Source: Acidiferrobacteraceae bacterium (lineage in GTDB: Bacteria; Pseudomonadota; Gammaproteobacteria; Arenicellales; UBA868). From it: DNA of 5,888 nt. The position numbers were made by a program, and so were the translations under genes. The DNA lies in the NCBI GenBank assembly GCA_002731295.1, contig PCBE01000052.1, positions 3,086-8,973 of the forward strand, read 5' to 3'. The stretch's first letter is position 1; every line of letters begins with the position of its first letter. Under the pieces are notes generated by a model. It was given only the letters and a program-made list of their open reading frames with translations, was not told the origin of the DNA and made no database searches. This document shows, in pieces, positions 1-5,888 of the stretch.

Positions 1-767
1 CCAAGGCGGGCCTGGGCGAGCGTGAAGCCGCTGCCTTCCTGACCAAGCAGGTTGCTTACAGGCACTCGGACATTATCGAAAACTATCTCGCAGTGACCTT
101 CAGGGGCATGGTGATTCATGATCCGGATGTTGCGTACAATGTTCACACCGGCTGCGTCTATTGGAATTAGCACCATACTTTGTTGGCTGTGTCGCGCAGC
201 TTCAGGATCGGTTTTCCCCATCAGGATAATCAGCCGGCAGTGAGGATGGGCCGCATTGGTGATAAACCATTTTCGACCGTTGATCACGTATTCAGCCCCC
301 ACTCGTTCAATGCGGGTCTGGATATTGGTGGCATCGGATGACGCCACATCGGGTTCTGTCATCGCAAACGCCGATCGGATTTCACCCTGCAGCAGCGGAC
401 GCAGCCATTGCTCGTACTGTTCAGGTGTTGCGAACATGTGTAGCAGTTCCATGTTGCCGGTGTCGGGTGCATTGCAGTTGAACACTTCAGATGCCCAGGC
501 CACACGGCCCATGATCTCGGCAAGCGGTGCGTATTCCAGGTTGCTAAGACGAGTTCCGGGTTCTTCTTCCCGGAGGCCAGGTAGAAAAAGGTTCCAGAGT
601 CCCTGATCGCGTGCACGGGCTTTCAAGGGTTCCATAAAGGCGGGTGGAAATTGGCCTTGCTCTGTCTCTTCATGCCACAGCCATATTCGCGGCACGATGT
701 GTTCAGTCATGAACGTATTGACTCTGGCGCGGAGTGCCTCGACCTTGGGTGTGTAGGCAAAATTCAT
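1..767 (-). CDS. Acyl-CoA dehydrogenase, ACAD10/ACAD11-like (3' end cut by window edge)
   Basis: Reading leftward from the ATG at 767-765 gives 255 uninterrupted codons to the window edge. This is the N-terminal part of a flavin acyl-CoA dehydrogenase, a family usually of about 400 residues. Visible landmarks are GLWNLFLPG (about residues 56-64), VFNCNAPDTGNMELLH (95-110), the FAD/substrate-binding stretch AFAMTEPDVASSDATN (133-148), INGRKWFITNA (162-172) and FDNVRVPVSNLLGQEGSGF (230-248). The APDTGNME and TEPDVASSDATN strings closely resemble the dehydrogenase domain of animal ACAD11 and bacterial relatives such as LvaC, more than short-chain acyl-CoA dehydrogenases. An in-frame TGA two codons upstream (773-771) fixes ATG 767 as the start; no strong Shine-Dalgarno is visible. 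The gene starts 18 bp after an APH-type kinase on the same strand, so the two are probably co-transcribed. The inferred role is conversion of a phosphorylated 4-hydroxyacyl-CoA. Substrate is not shown, and the C-terminal catalytic region lies outside the window. Confidence 0.93.
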   Translation of the reverse strand, partial: MNFAYTPKVEALRARVNTFMTEHIVPRIWLWHEETEQGQFPPAFMEPLKARARDQGLWNLFLPGLREEEPGTRLSNLEYAPLAEIMGRVAWASEVFNCNAPDTGNMELLHMFATPEQYEQWLRPLLQGEIRSAFAMTEPDVASSDATNIQTRIERVGAEYVINGRKWFITNAAHPHCRLIILMGKTDPEAARHSQQSMVLIPIDAAGVNIVRNIRIMNHHAPEGHCEIVFDNVRVPVSNLLGQEGSGFTLAQARL

Positions 768-785
768 CAGTCAGCCGTACTTCGA

Positions 786-1817
786 TCAGGTGTTCTCATC
801 GCTGAGGATGTGTTCGGCCAATTCAGCCAGAGGACGGACCATGCCGCCCATTTTTGCTGCCCGTTCGTTTGACGCATTCCCGTCAAGAGAACGTTTGTAG
901 ACACCCTGCAGTATCGCGGACAGCCGGAACAAAGAGAAGGCGATGTAGTAGGGCCAATTATCGATACCGGAAATACCGCGTAGCTGGCAGTATCGGTCAA
1001 GCATTTTTGCTTCTTCGGGTATACCCAGAGCGCGACGGTTCTTGCCGCCGAGCCCTTGAATATGCTGGCCAGGTGTGATGCGCAGGCCCATACAGAAATA
1101 AGCCAGGTCTGCCAGGGGGTGACCGACTGTCGAGATTTCCCAGTCGATCACCGCCAGAATCCGGTATTCGCGGCCGTGAAAAATCATGTTGTCCAGCCGG
1201 TAATCGCCGTGGATTAAACCATTCTGACCATCGTCGGCCGGCGAATGAGCAGGCAGCCAGGTCATCAGGTGCTCCATCGCCTCGATTTTCTCGGTCTCAC
1301 TGGCACGATACTGTTTGCTCCAGCGGCCAGTCTGGCGATCGAAGTAGCTTCCGGGACGTCCAAAGTCCTCGAGGCCAACAGCAACATGATCTACGCTGTG
1401 TAGTTCCGCAAGAACCCGGATGATGTCATCATAAAGTTGGCCTCGGTCGGATGTGGCCAGTTCTGGTAGAGACGGGTTCCAGAATATTCGACCTTCGATG
1501 TAGCTCATGATGTAGAACATCGTATCGAATATGTTGTCGTCTTCACACAGTGTGTACATCTGTGGTACGGGTACAGCTGTATCGGCCAGCGCCTGCATAA
1601 TTCGATACTCACGATCCACTGCGTGGGCCGACTTAAGCAGTTGGCCTGAAGGTTTTCGACGTAATACATAACGGCCACTGCGTGCGCACACCAGGTAGGT
1701 CGGATTGGACTGACCGGTGGAGAATTTTTCGATAGATTCAAACCCCGAAAACCCGGGTACGTTCGACTCTAGCCAGGGTGCAAGGCGGGTGGTATCGGGT
1801 GAAGGGACAGAAGTCAT
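786..1817 (-). CDS. APH-family kinase, ACAD10/ACAD11-type (predicted 4-hydroxyacyl-CoA kinase)
   Basis: From ATG 1817 the product is 343 residues, a full-length APH-fold small-molecule kinase. The nucleotide loop FSTGQSNPTYLV is at 32-43, followed by YVLRRKPSG with the likely ATP-binding Lys55 and a helix glutamate near 70. The catalytic loop LIHGDYRLDN (about 201-210, Asp205, Asn210) and the metal-binding VIDWEISTVGHPLADLAY (from about 223, Asp225) are intact. The GQSN loop and IDWE..GHPLADLAY pattern belong to the branch fused to acyl-CoA dehydrogenase in animal ACAD10/ACAD11 and represented by LvaA in levulinate catabolism. It is not expected to be an antibiotic-resistance enzyme. It lies 18 bp upstream of its dehydrogenase partner. 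The likely reaction is ATP-dependent phosphorylation of a 4-hydroxyacyl-CoA, inferred from family and context. A longer reading from GTG 1865 adds 16 residues. I prefer the ATG because the conserved part (APWLESNVPGF) starts soon after it, but neither start has a clear ribosome-binding site. Confidence 0.9.
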   Translation of the reverse strand: MTSVPSPDTTRLAPWLESNVPGFSGFESIEKFSTGQSNPTYLVCARSGRYVLRRKPSGQLLKSAHAVDREYRIMQALADTAVPVPQMYTLCEDDNIFDTMFYIMSYIEGRIFWNPSLPELATSDRGQLYDDIIRVLAELHSVDHVAVGLEDFGRPGSYFDRQTGRWSKQYRASETEKIEAMEHLMTWLPAHSPADDGQNGLIHGDYRLDNMIFHGREYRILAVIDWEISTVGHPLADLAYFCMGLRITPGQHIQGLGGKNRRALGIPEEAKMLDRYCQLRGISGIDNWPYYIAFSLFRLSAILQGVYKRSLDGNASNERAAKMGGMVRPLAELAEHILSDENT

Positions 1818-1899
1818 GGGCTGTGTTCGAGTGTAGCCAATTCCGACCAGTTGGTCTGAAGCCACAGCTTCAGTTGCCAGCTATCAGGCCAGTGGACAC

Positions 1900-1930
1900 A
1901 TCATATTAAACAGTTTTTCGTTCACGTCAA
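1900..1930 (-). promoter_or_regulatory. Candidate sigma70-type promoter for the kinase/dehydrogenase pair
   Basis: On the minus strand, just after the stop codon of the ABC exporter, TTGACG (1930-1925, 5 of 6 to the -35 consensus) is followed after 16 nt by TAATAT (1908-1903), or after 19 nt by TATGAT (1905-1900, 5 of 6 but over-long spacing). Transcription would start roughly around 1890-1895, upstream of both possible kinase starts. It would allow the two-gene module to be expressed separately from the exporter. This is a match by eye in an AT-rich stretch with no experimental support. Confidence 0.4.
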
Positions 1931-1934
1931 AATG

Positions 1935-3770
1935 TCAGACAGGTTGCCTACGTTCACGTTCTTTTTCCTGTTCTTGCCAAAGGCCTGCGTAAAGCCCGCC
2001 CTGGGCCAACAGTTGCTGGTGGGCACCGTGTTCGATGATTCGGCCATCATCCAGCACCAGGATTCGATCGGCCGAGACCACGGTAGATAACCGGTGGGCA
2101 ATGATGAGGGTGCTCCGTCCGCTGGAAATTTCATCCAGGTTCGTTTGTATATCGGTTTCTGTTGCGCTGTCCAGAGAAGAGGTGGCTTCGTCAAAGAAGA
2201 ATACCGTCGGGTTTTTGAGTACGGCGCGGGCAATTGCGACACGTTGTTTTTCGCCACCGGAGAGTTTCAGACCTCGCTCACCGACGCGGGTCTGATAGCC
2301 AGAGGGCAGTTGGGAAATAAAGTCGTGAATCCTGGCTGTACGCGCGGCGTCGTAGATATGCTGTTCGTCAGCGCTCGGATCACCGTAGGCAATGTTGTAA
2401 TAGATCGTATCGTTGAACAAAACGGTGTCCTGCGGGACCACGCCGATCGCATCGCGGAGCGACGCCTGTGTGATCTCCTGCAGATTGAGATCGTCGACCG
2501 AAATTCGACCAGAATTAGGCTCGTAAAATCGCAGCAGCAGACGGCTGATCGTCGACTTGCCGGCGCCCGTGGGACCGACAATGGCTACCTTTTCTCCCGC
2601 TTTCACTTGAAAGCTGATGCCGTGCAGAATCACCCTTTGCGCGTCGTAGCCGAAGTGAACGTCGGTGAATCTGATATCACCCCGGGGTGAGCCCAGGGGC
2701 CGCGCACCCGGCAGGTCTTTGATCTCCGGTACCTCTTCCAGGAGGGTAAACATGTTCTCCATATCGACCAGAGCCTGCCGTATTTCACGGTATACCGTAC
2801 CAAGAAAATTAAGCGGGATGGACAGCTGCATCAAATAAGTGTTCACCACAACAAATCCCCCAACAGTCATCGTGCCATTACGGATGTTCAGGGCGGCCAT
2901 GATCAGCATAATTGTGATACCGCTGATTACGACGGCCGCCTGGCTGACATTCAGGAGAGACAGGCTTTCGCGACTTTTGACTGCGGCTTGCTCATAAGTT
3001 TTTAGTGCCTCGTCGACCCGGGTCAGTTCATGCGATTCGTTGTTGAAATATCGTACTGTCTCAAAGTTGAGCAGACTGTCGACCTGGCGTGTACTGGCTT
3101 CATTTTCCGCATCGTTCATTTTGCGCCGGATGCGTATGCGCCAGGCCGTGATACCAAAGGTCAGCCATACATAGATACCTATGGTTACTGCGGTAACCAG
3201 TGCATAAGAGATACCGTACAGGTACCAGAGAATGCCGCAGACCAGTAATACCTCGAACAGGGTCGGCAGGATGTTAAACGCGACGAAAGACAGCAAAAAC
3301 TGAATGCCAGTGGTACCCCGGTCGATAAATCGGTTCAGCGCGCCGGTCTTTCTCTCGAGGTGAAAGCGTATCGATAGTGCGTGCAGATGATTGAAGACCT
3401 TGATCGCAACCTGCCGGACAGCATGCTGGGAGACTCTGGAAAAGACAGCATCTCTGATCTCGTTAAAGACGATATAAGAAAAGCGTGACAGTCCGTAAGC
3501 CGTGAGTGCGGCAATGGGAATGCCAAACAGCAGGTCCATCTGGTCTTCCAGGTTCGAAAGTGTGTCCACGGCCCAACCGAGAACCAGGGGTACGGTGAGA
3601 TTTGCCAGTTTGGCCAGGACCAGGCTGACCACGGCCACCACGACCCGAGCCTTGAGGTCTTTGCGCTCCACCGGCCAGAAAAAAGGCAACAACAGTGCAC
3701 AGGTCTTCCATAGGTTCCCGTTTTCCCCATGAGACGGAGACACCGGCGCTGTGTCGGGTTCGGTTTTCAT
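1935..3770 (-). CDS. ABC half-exporter, Atm1/ABCB7/HMT1 family
   Basis: This 611-residue protein has the usual length and order of a homodimeric ABC exporter: an N-terminal six-helix membrane domain (about 41-325) and a C-terminal ATPase domain (about 364-595). Hydrophobic segments lie near 41-68, 79-103, 158-178, 180-203, 277-297 and 303-325. The ATPase motifs are complete: A-loop Tyr375, Walker A GPTGAGKST (399-407), Q-loop Gln447, signature LSGGEKQR (503-510), Walker B TVFFFDEAT with Glu528, D-loop SSLD (531-534) and H-loop His559. The strings ETVRYFNNE (237-245) and PLNFLGTVYREIRQALVDMENMF (319-341) are hallmarks of the Atm1/ABCB7/HMT1 group rather than MsbA lipid flippases. Bacterial relatives export glutathione-linked compounds, including metal-thiol conjugates, and mitochondrial Atm1 exports a sulfur species. 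The cargo here is an inference. The ATG at 3770 gives the family's normal N-terminus; upstream only a weak TAGG-like ribosome-binding site is seen. It is divergent from glpE across 119 bp. Confidence 0.93.
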   Translation of the reverse strand: MKTEPDTAPVSPSHGENGNLWKTCALLLPFFWPVERKDLKARVVVAVVSLVLAKLANLTVPLVLGWAVDTLSNLEDQMDLLFGIPIAALTAYGLSRFSYIVFNEIRDAVFSRVSQHAVRQVAIKVFNHLHALSIRFHLERKTGALNRFIDRGTTGIQFLLSFVAFNILPTLFEVLLVCGILWYLYGISYALVTAVTIGIYVWLTFGITAWRIRIRRKMNDAENEASTRQVDSLLNFETVRYFNNESHELTRVDEALKTYEQAAVKSRESLSLLNVSQAAVVISGITIMLIMAALNIRNGTMTVGGFVVVNTYLMQLSIPLNFLGTVYREIRQALVDMENMFTLLEEVPEIKDLPGARPLGSPRGDIRFTDVHFGYDAQRVILHGISFQVKAGEKVAIVGPTGAGKSTISRLLLRFYEPNSGRISVDDLNLQEITQASLRDAIGVVPQDTVLFNDTIYYNIAYGDPSADEQHIYDAARTARIHDFISQLPSGYQTRVGERGLKLSGGEKQRVAIARAVLKNPTVFFFDEATSSLDSATETDIQTNLDEISSGRSTLIIAHRLSTVVSADRILVLDDGRIIEHGAHQQLLAQGGLYAGLWQEQEKERERRQPV

Positions 3771-3800
3771 CAGTGCCTACGGATCGTAACTCGGGTTATG

Positions 3801-3838
3801 GAAACCGGGATCGCATTACCGTAATGATTCTCGGTTTT
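3801..3838. promoter_or_regulatory. Nested palindrome in divergent promoter region, possible operator
   Basis: The 119-bp gap between the two divergent starts (3771-3889) holds a perfect 13-bp palindrome, CATTAC-C-GTAATG (3814-3826). Around almost the same centre lies an outer pair, AAACCG (3802-3807) and CGGTTT (3832-3837), with 6 and 5 nt between inner and outer arms. The one-base centre makes an RNA hairpin of the inner arms unlikely, so a dimeric regulator binding site is the better reading. The regulator is not identifiable. I see no convincing -35/-10 pair for either gene here, although the stretch is T-rich on the plus strand (3832-3870). Confidence 0.4.
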
Positions 3839-3879
3839 TCTGATCTGTTTTTTCGATTATGGTCTGTTTTGATCGACTT

Positions 3880-3884
3880 GGAGG
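3880..3884 (+). promoter_or_regulatory. Ribosome binding site of glpE (decides the start)
   Basis: GGAGG sits 5 nt before the ATG at 3890, an ideal Shine-Dalgarno. It decides the start against an in-frame ATG at 3824, which would add 22 mostly hydrophobic residues but has no such site and falls inside the palindrome. Confidence 0.85.
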
Positions 3885-3889
3885 ACCTA

Positions 3890-4204
3890 ATGTATCTTGA
3901 GCTTGCGCCAGCCGAAGCACACGAGGCGATATCAGGCGAACAAGTCACGCTCGTTGACATACGGGATCCTGAGTCATTTCAGGCGGCCCACCTGGTTGAT
4001 GCCGTGCATATCAATGATGTCAATATTCATGAGTTTCTCGAAACTGCCAACAGACAACAGCCAGTGATTGTCTACTGTTACCACGGAATTTCCAGTGCCG
4101 GCGCTGCATCGTTCTTCTCGGAACAGGGGTTCGAAAAGGTTTCCCATATCGAGGGTGGATTCGAGGCTTGGCAACAAAGCGGTCTGCCGACCTGTAGTGG
4201 TTAA
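3890..4204 (+). CDS. glpE: Thiosulfate sulfurtransferase GlpE (single-domain rhodanese)
   Basis: The product has 104 residues, close to the roughly 108 of Escherichia coli GlpE, and is a single rhodanese domain without signal peptide, so cytoplasmic. It shows the rhodanese start VTLVDIRDPESFQAAHL (19-35), the active-site loop VYCYHGISSAGAA with catalytic Cys63, and the C-terminal IEGGFEAWQQSGLP. The family moves sulfane sulfur from thiosulfate or persulfides to thiol acceptors such as cyanide, thioredoxin or glutathione through a cysteine persulfide. The loop CYHGISS differs at one position from CYHGNSS, which I recall for E. coli GlpE; catalytic function should be kept. No glycerol (glp) genes are nearby, so the name reflects homology and not a glycerol regulon. 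It is the only plus-strand gene, divergent from the Atm1-like exporter and convergent with the SrkA-like kinase. The 54-bp gap after its stop shows no clear hairpin terminator. Confidence 0.93.
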   Translation: MYLELAPAEAHEAISGEQVTLVDIRDPESFQAAHLVDAVHINDVNIHEFLETANRQQPVIVYCYHGISSAGAASFFSEQGFEKVSHIEGGFEAWQQSGLPTCSG

Positions 4205-4258
4205 GGTTTGTGCAAAGGGCTCTACCTGACCCGTTCGGCGTGAGACCTATAAAAGTGC

Positions 4259-5251
4259 TCAAGAGATTTTCAACGGGGGTTCCGACATCAGTGCCGCTTG
4301 TTCGCGCAGATCAAGAATGTGTTGCTCCCAGCAGCGCTGCGAGTTGAACCATGGGAATGCCCTGGGGAACGCCGGGTCAGTCCATCGCCGGGCCAGCCAG
4401 GCATAGTGATGGATCAGGCGCAGTGTTCGCAGTGCTTCGACAAGGTGTAGCTGGCGGGCATCGAATTCATAGAACCGGGTGTATCCCTCGAGCAGTCGAG
4501 CAAGGGTAGCCTCCTGGTCGGTTCGGTCTCCAGACAAGAACATCCATAGGTCCTGAATAGCCGGTGTCATACGGGAATCGTCCAGGTCGACAAGATGAGG
4601 ACCATCATCGGACCACAGGATATTGCCGATGTGGCAGTCGCCGTGCGTACGAATCAGATCGACTGATCCCGCACGCTCATAGCACCAGCCAATCTGCTGA
4701 ATCAGATTGTCGGTGAGTGACTGATAAGCCGATTCCAGATCTTTTGGTATGAAGTCATGCGCCAGAATGAACTGGCACGACTCAACCCCGAACGTGGTTA
4801 CATCTAGCGTGGGCCGATGTTCGTAGGCTCGCATACATCCTCGCGCATGTAATCGCCCCAGAAACCGTCCAAGCTGACGCTGGTGTTCAGGGTTTTCAAG
4901 ATCAGGGGCGCGTCCGCCGCGGCGTGGAAACAGTGCGAAACGGTAGGAGCCATACTGGAACAAAGTTTCTCCACCTGGGTCTGGGATGGGTGCAATTAAC
5001 GCGATGTCATCAGCAGCCAATTCCAGAGCAAACGCATGCTCTTCACCGATCATGGCGTCATTCCATCGTTGTGGCCGGTAGAATTTTGCGATTAATGCTT
5101 GGTTATCTTCTATGCCAACCTGGTAAACCCGGTTCTCAAAGCTGTTCAGTACCAGCAGGTGGCCGTCGCACGTGTAACCACGGCTTTCAACCGCCGCCAG
5201 CACTTCATCCGGGCCCAGGTTCTGATAATCGAGAACGGTGTCAGTATGCAT
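4259..5251 (-). CDS. srkA: SrkA-like stress response serine/threonine kinase (YihE/RdoA family)
   Basis: From ATG 5251 the protein has 330 residues, matching the roughly 328 of E. coli SrkA. It has the APH-like kinase fold typical of the family: NSFENRVYQVG (36-46) in the nucleotide loop, ALIAKFYRPQRW with likely ATP-binding Lys56, a glutamate pair near 70-71, catalytic loop RTHGDCHIGNILW (201-213, Asp205, Asn210), metal-binding HLVDLDDSRM with Asp222, and the family string IQDLWMFLSGDR. The C-terminal HHYAWLARRW..PAFPRAFPWF stretch is also characteristic. In E. coli, SrkA is a cytoplasmic kinase that protects cells under stress and counteracts programmed cell death, and is linked to the Cpx envelope-stress response. 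Its co-transcription with dsbA there is not seen here. A TTG start at 5257 is possible and would overlap the stop of the upstream MFS gene; ATG 5251 is preferred and leaves a 2-bp gap. With no good Shine-Dalgarno, translational coupling to that gene is likely. Confidence 0.92.
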   Translation of the reverse strand: MHTDTVLDYQNLGPDEVLAAVESRGYTCDGHLLVLNSFENRVYQVGIEDNQALIAKFYRPQRWNDAMIGEEHAFALELAADDIALIAPIPDPGGETLFQYGSYRFALFPRRGGRAPDLENPEHQRQLGRFLGRLHARGCMRAYEHRPTLDVTTFGVESCQFILAHDFIPKDLESAYQSLTDNLIQQIGWCYERAGSVDLIRTHGDCHIGNILWSDDGPHLVDLDDSRMTPAIQDLWMFLSGDRTDQEATLARLLEGYTRFYEFDARQLHLVEALRTLRLIHHYAWLARRWTDPAFPRAFPWFNSQRCWEQHILDLREQAALMSEPPLKIS

Positions 5252-5253
5252 GT

Positions 5254-5888
5254 TCAAGCGCTGGTCTCAGATGGGTTTGGAACATCCAGTGGCTGACTCT
5301 TCCAGATTCGCAGTGCCAAAAAAACGAGCACAGCGGCAGCGGCGGCATAGACCGCGAAATAAAGGCACACAGTGCTGAGCGGGACCCCCAGGTCGGCCAG
5401 CCACCCCATAAGGACCGGACCGATTGCAGACGACAGGACCATCGCGGACGCATTAAGACTTTTGATCGCGCCGATGTGACCCACGCCGTAGAGTTCAGCC
5501 CACAACGCTGACATGACTGGAAAATAGAAACCGGACTGTATACCCATTAACAACATATAGGGTATGACGCCCCACATACTGTCGATAAGGCCAATAGTAA
5601 CCATTGCCAATGCAAGCGGGCTCAATAAATAAGGCATGATTCGAATCGCAGTTAACCGGTCTACCAGCGTACCGGCGAAGATCAAAGTAACGACGGTTGT
5701 CGCGGCGAATAGCGAGTAGTTACCTGTGATCCACGCATGTGACCATCCTTTTTCATCGGCCAAATTGAGGTGGTGGAAAAACAGTGCAGTTCCTATCATG
5801 GAAAATGCTAGAACACCGGGCATCAGGAAGTAAAAAATGTAGTGTCTTAGAACCTCCCTGCGGGTCCAGGATCGGACGGCGCGTTGTG
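5254..5888 (-). CDS. Major facilitator superfamily transporter (5' end cut by window edge)
   Basis: The frame is open from the right edge to the TGA at 5256-5254, giving the last 210 residues of a membrane transporter. An ATG at 5823 is internal: codons before it encode WTRREVLRHYIFYFLMPG, which continues a typical MFS second half and its seventh transmembrane helix. About six hydrophobic segments follow, as expected for the C-terminal half of a 12-helix MFS protein. Recognisable pieces are ALFFHHLNLADEKGWS, the helix 8-9 loop GTLVDRLTAIRIMP, and GAIKSLNASAMVLSSAIGPVLMGWLAD. The LFFHHLNLADEKGWS pattern resembles uncharacterised proton-driven MFS transporters of Proteobacteria related to monocarboxylate-like carriers. 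The substrate cannot be named. It ends 2 bp before the SrkA-like kinase, so the two are probably one operon, and the promoter lies beyond the window. Confidence 0.88.
   Translation of the reverse strand, partial: QRAVRSWTRREVLRHYIFYFLMPGVLAFSMIGTALFFHHLNLADEKGWSHAWITGNYSLFAATTVVTLIFAGTLVDRLTAIRIMPYLLSPLALAMVTIGLIDSMWGVIPYMLLMGIQSGFYFPVMSALWAELYGVGHIGAIKSLNASAMVLSSAIGPVLMGWLADLGVPLSTVCLYFAVYAAAAAVLVFLALRIWKSQPLDVPNPSETSA

Noticed and set aside
786..1865. Aminoglycoside resistance gene
   Set aside because: The APH fold is shared, but the sequence pattern and the adjacent acyl-CoA dehydrogenase place it with ACAD10/11-type kinases rather than antibiotic phosphotransferases.
2094..2690. A 198-codon open frame on the plus strand
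   Set aside because: It lies wholly antisense to the ATPase domain of the ABC exporter, whose motifs are unmistakable. Its own translation shows no recognisable domain, and it is best explained as a shadow frame.
3801..3850. Intrinsic terminator formed by the nested repeats and the following T-rich stretch
   Set aside because: The inner arms are separated by a single base, so a normal RNA loop cannot form, and no gene on the plus strand ends upstream of it.
3695..3889. N-terminal extension of the rhodanese frame
   Set aside because: The in-frame upstream starts would overlap the exporter gene or the palindrome and lack a ribosome-binding site, whereas the ATG at 3890 has GGAGG at ideal spacing and gives the family's normal length.
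4205..4258. Bidirectional terminator between glpE and the SrkA-like kinase
   Set aside because: The convergent gap was inspected for a GC-rich hairpin followed by a T-run; only short imperfect pairings such as around CCGTTCGG were found.
4924..5511. A 195-codon open frame on the plus strand
   Set aside because: It runs antisense across the junction of the SrkA-like kinase and the MFS transporter, both clearly real. Its composition (many His, Arg, Gln, Cys) is typical of a non-coding frame.

Overview
The window looks like a piece of a gammaproteobacterial chromosome. The G+C content is moderate by eye, and the best-recognised genes (a GlpE-type single-domain rhodanese and a SrkA/RdoA/YihE-type kinase) are most typical of Gammaproteobacteria. 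The species cannot be named from the sequence. The region is gene-dense and shows no insertion sequences, tRNA or rRNA genes, CRISPR arrays or phage genes. No gene-free stretch exceeds about 120 bp.

Layout, left to right: (1) bases 1-767, minus strand: the N-terminal 255 residues of an acyl-CoA dehydrogenase of the ACAD10/ACAD11 type, cut by the left edge. (2) 786-1817 (or 1865), minus: an APH-fold kinase of the type fused to ACAD in animal ACAD10/ACAD11. It lies 18 bp upstream of the dehydrogenase in the same operon. (3) 1900-1930: a candidate sigma70-type promoter for this pair. (4) 1935-3770, minus: a full-length ABC half-exporter of the Atm1/ABCB7/HMT1 family. (5) 3771-3889: a divergent intergenic region with a nested palindrome that could be an operator. 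(6) 3890-4204, plus: the rhodanese glpE, the only plus-strand gene. (7) 4259-5251, minus: a SrkA-like stress-response kinase. (8) 5254-5888, minus: the C-terminal half of an MFS transporter, cut by the right edge and ending 2 bp before the kinase start.

Three functional groups can be inferred. The kinase plus dehydrogenase pair is a bacterial split version of ACAD11 and probably handles 4-hydroxyacyl-CoAs by phosphorylation followed by phosphate removal. The Atm1-like exporter and the rhodanese share a divergent control region and a possible link through thiol/persulfide sulfur chemistry. The MFS transporter and SrkA-like kinase appear translationally coupled. I see no wholly unfamiliar multi-gene system here. 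The split ACAD11 module and the palindromic divergent region are the most interesting parts.
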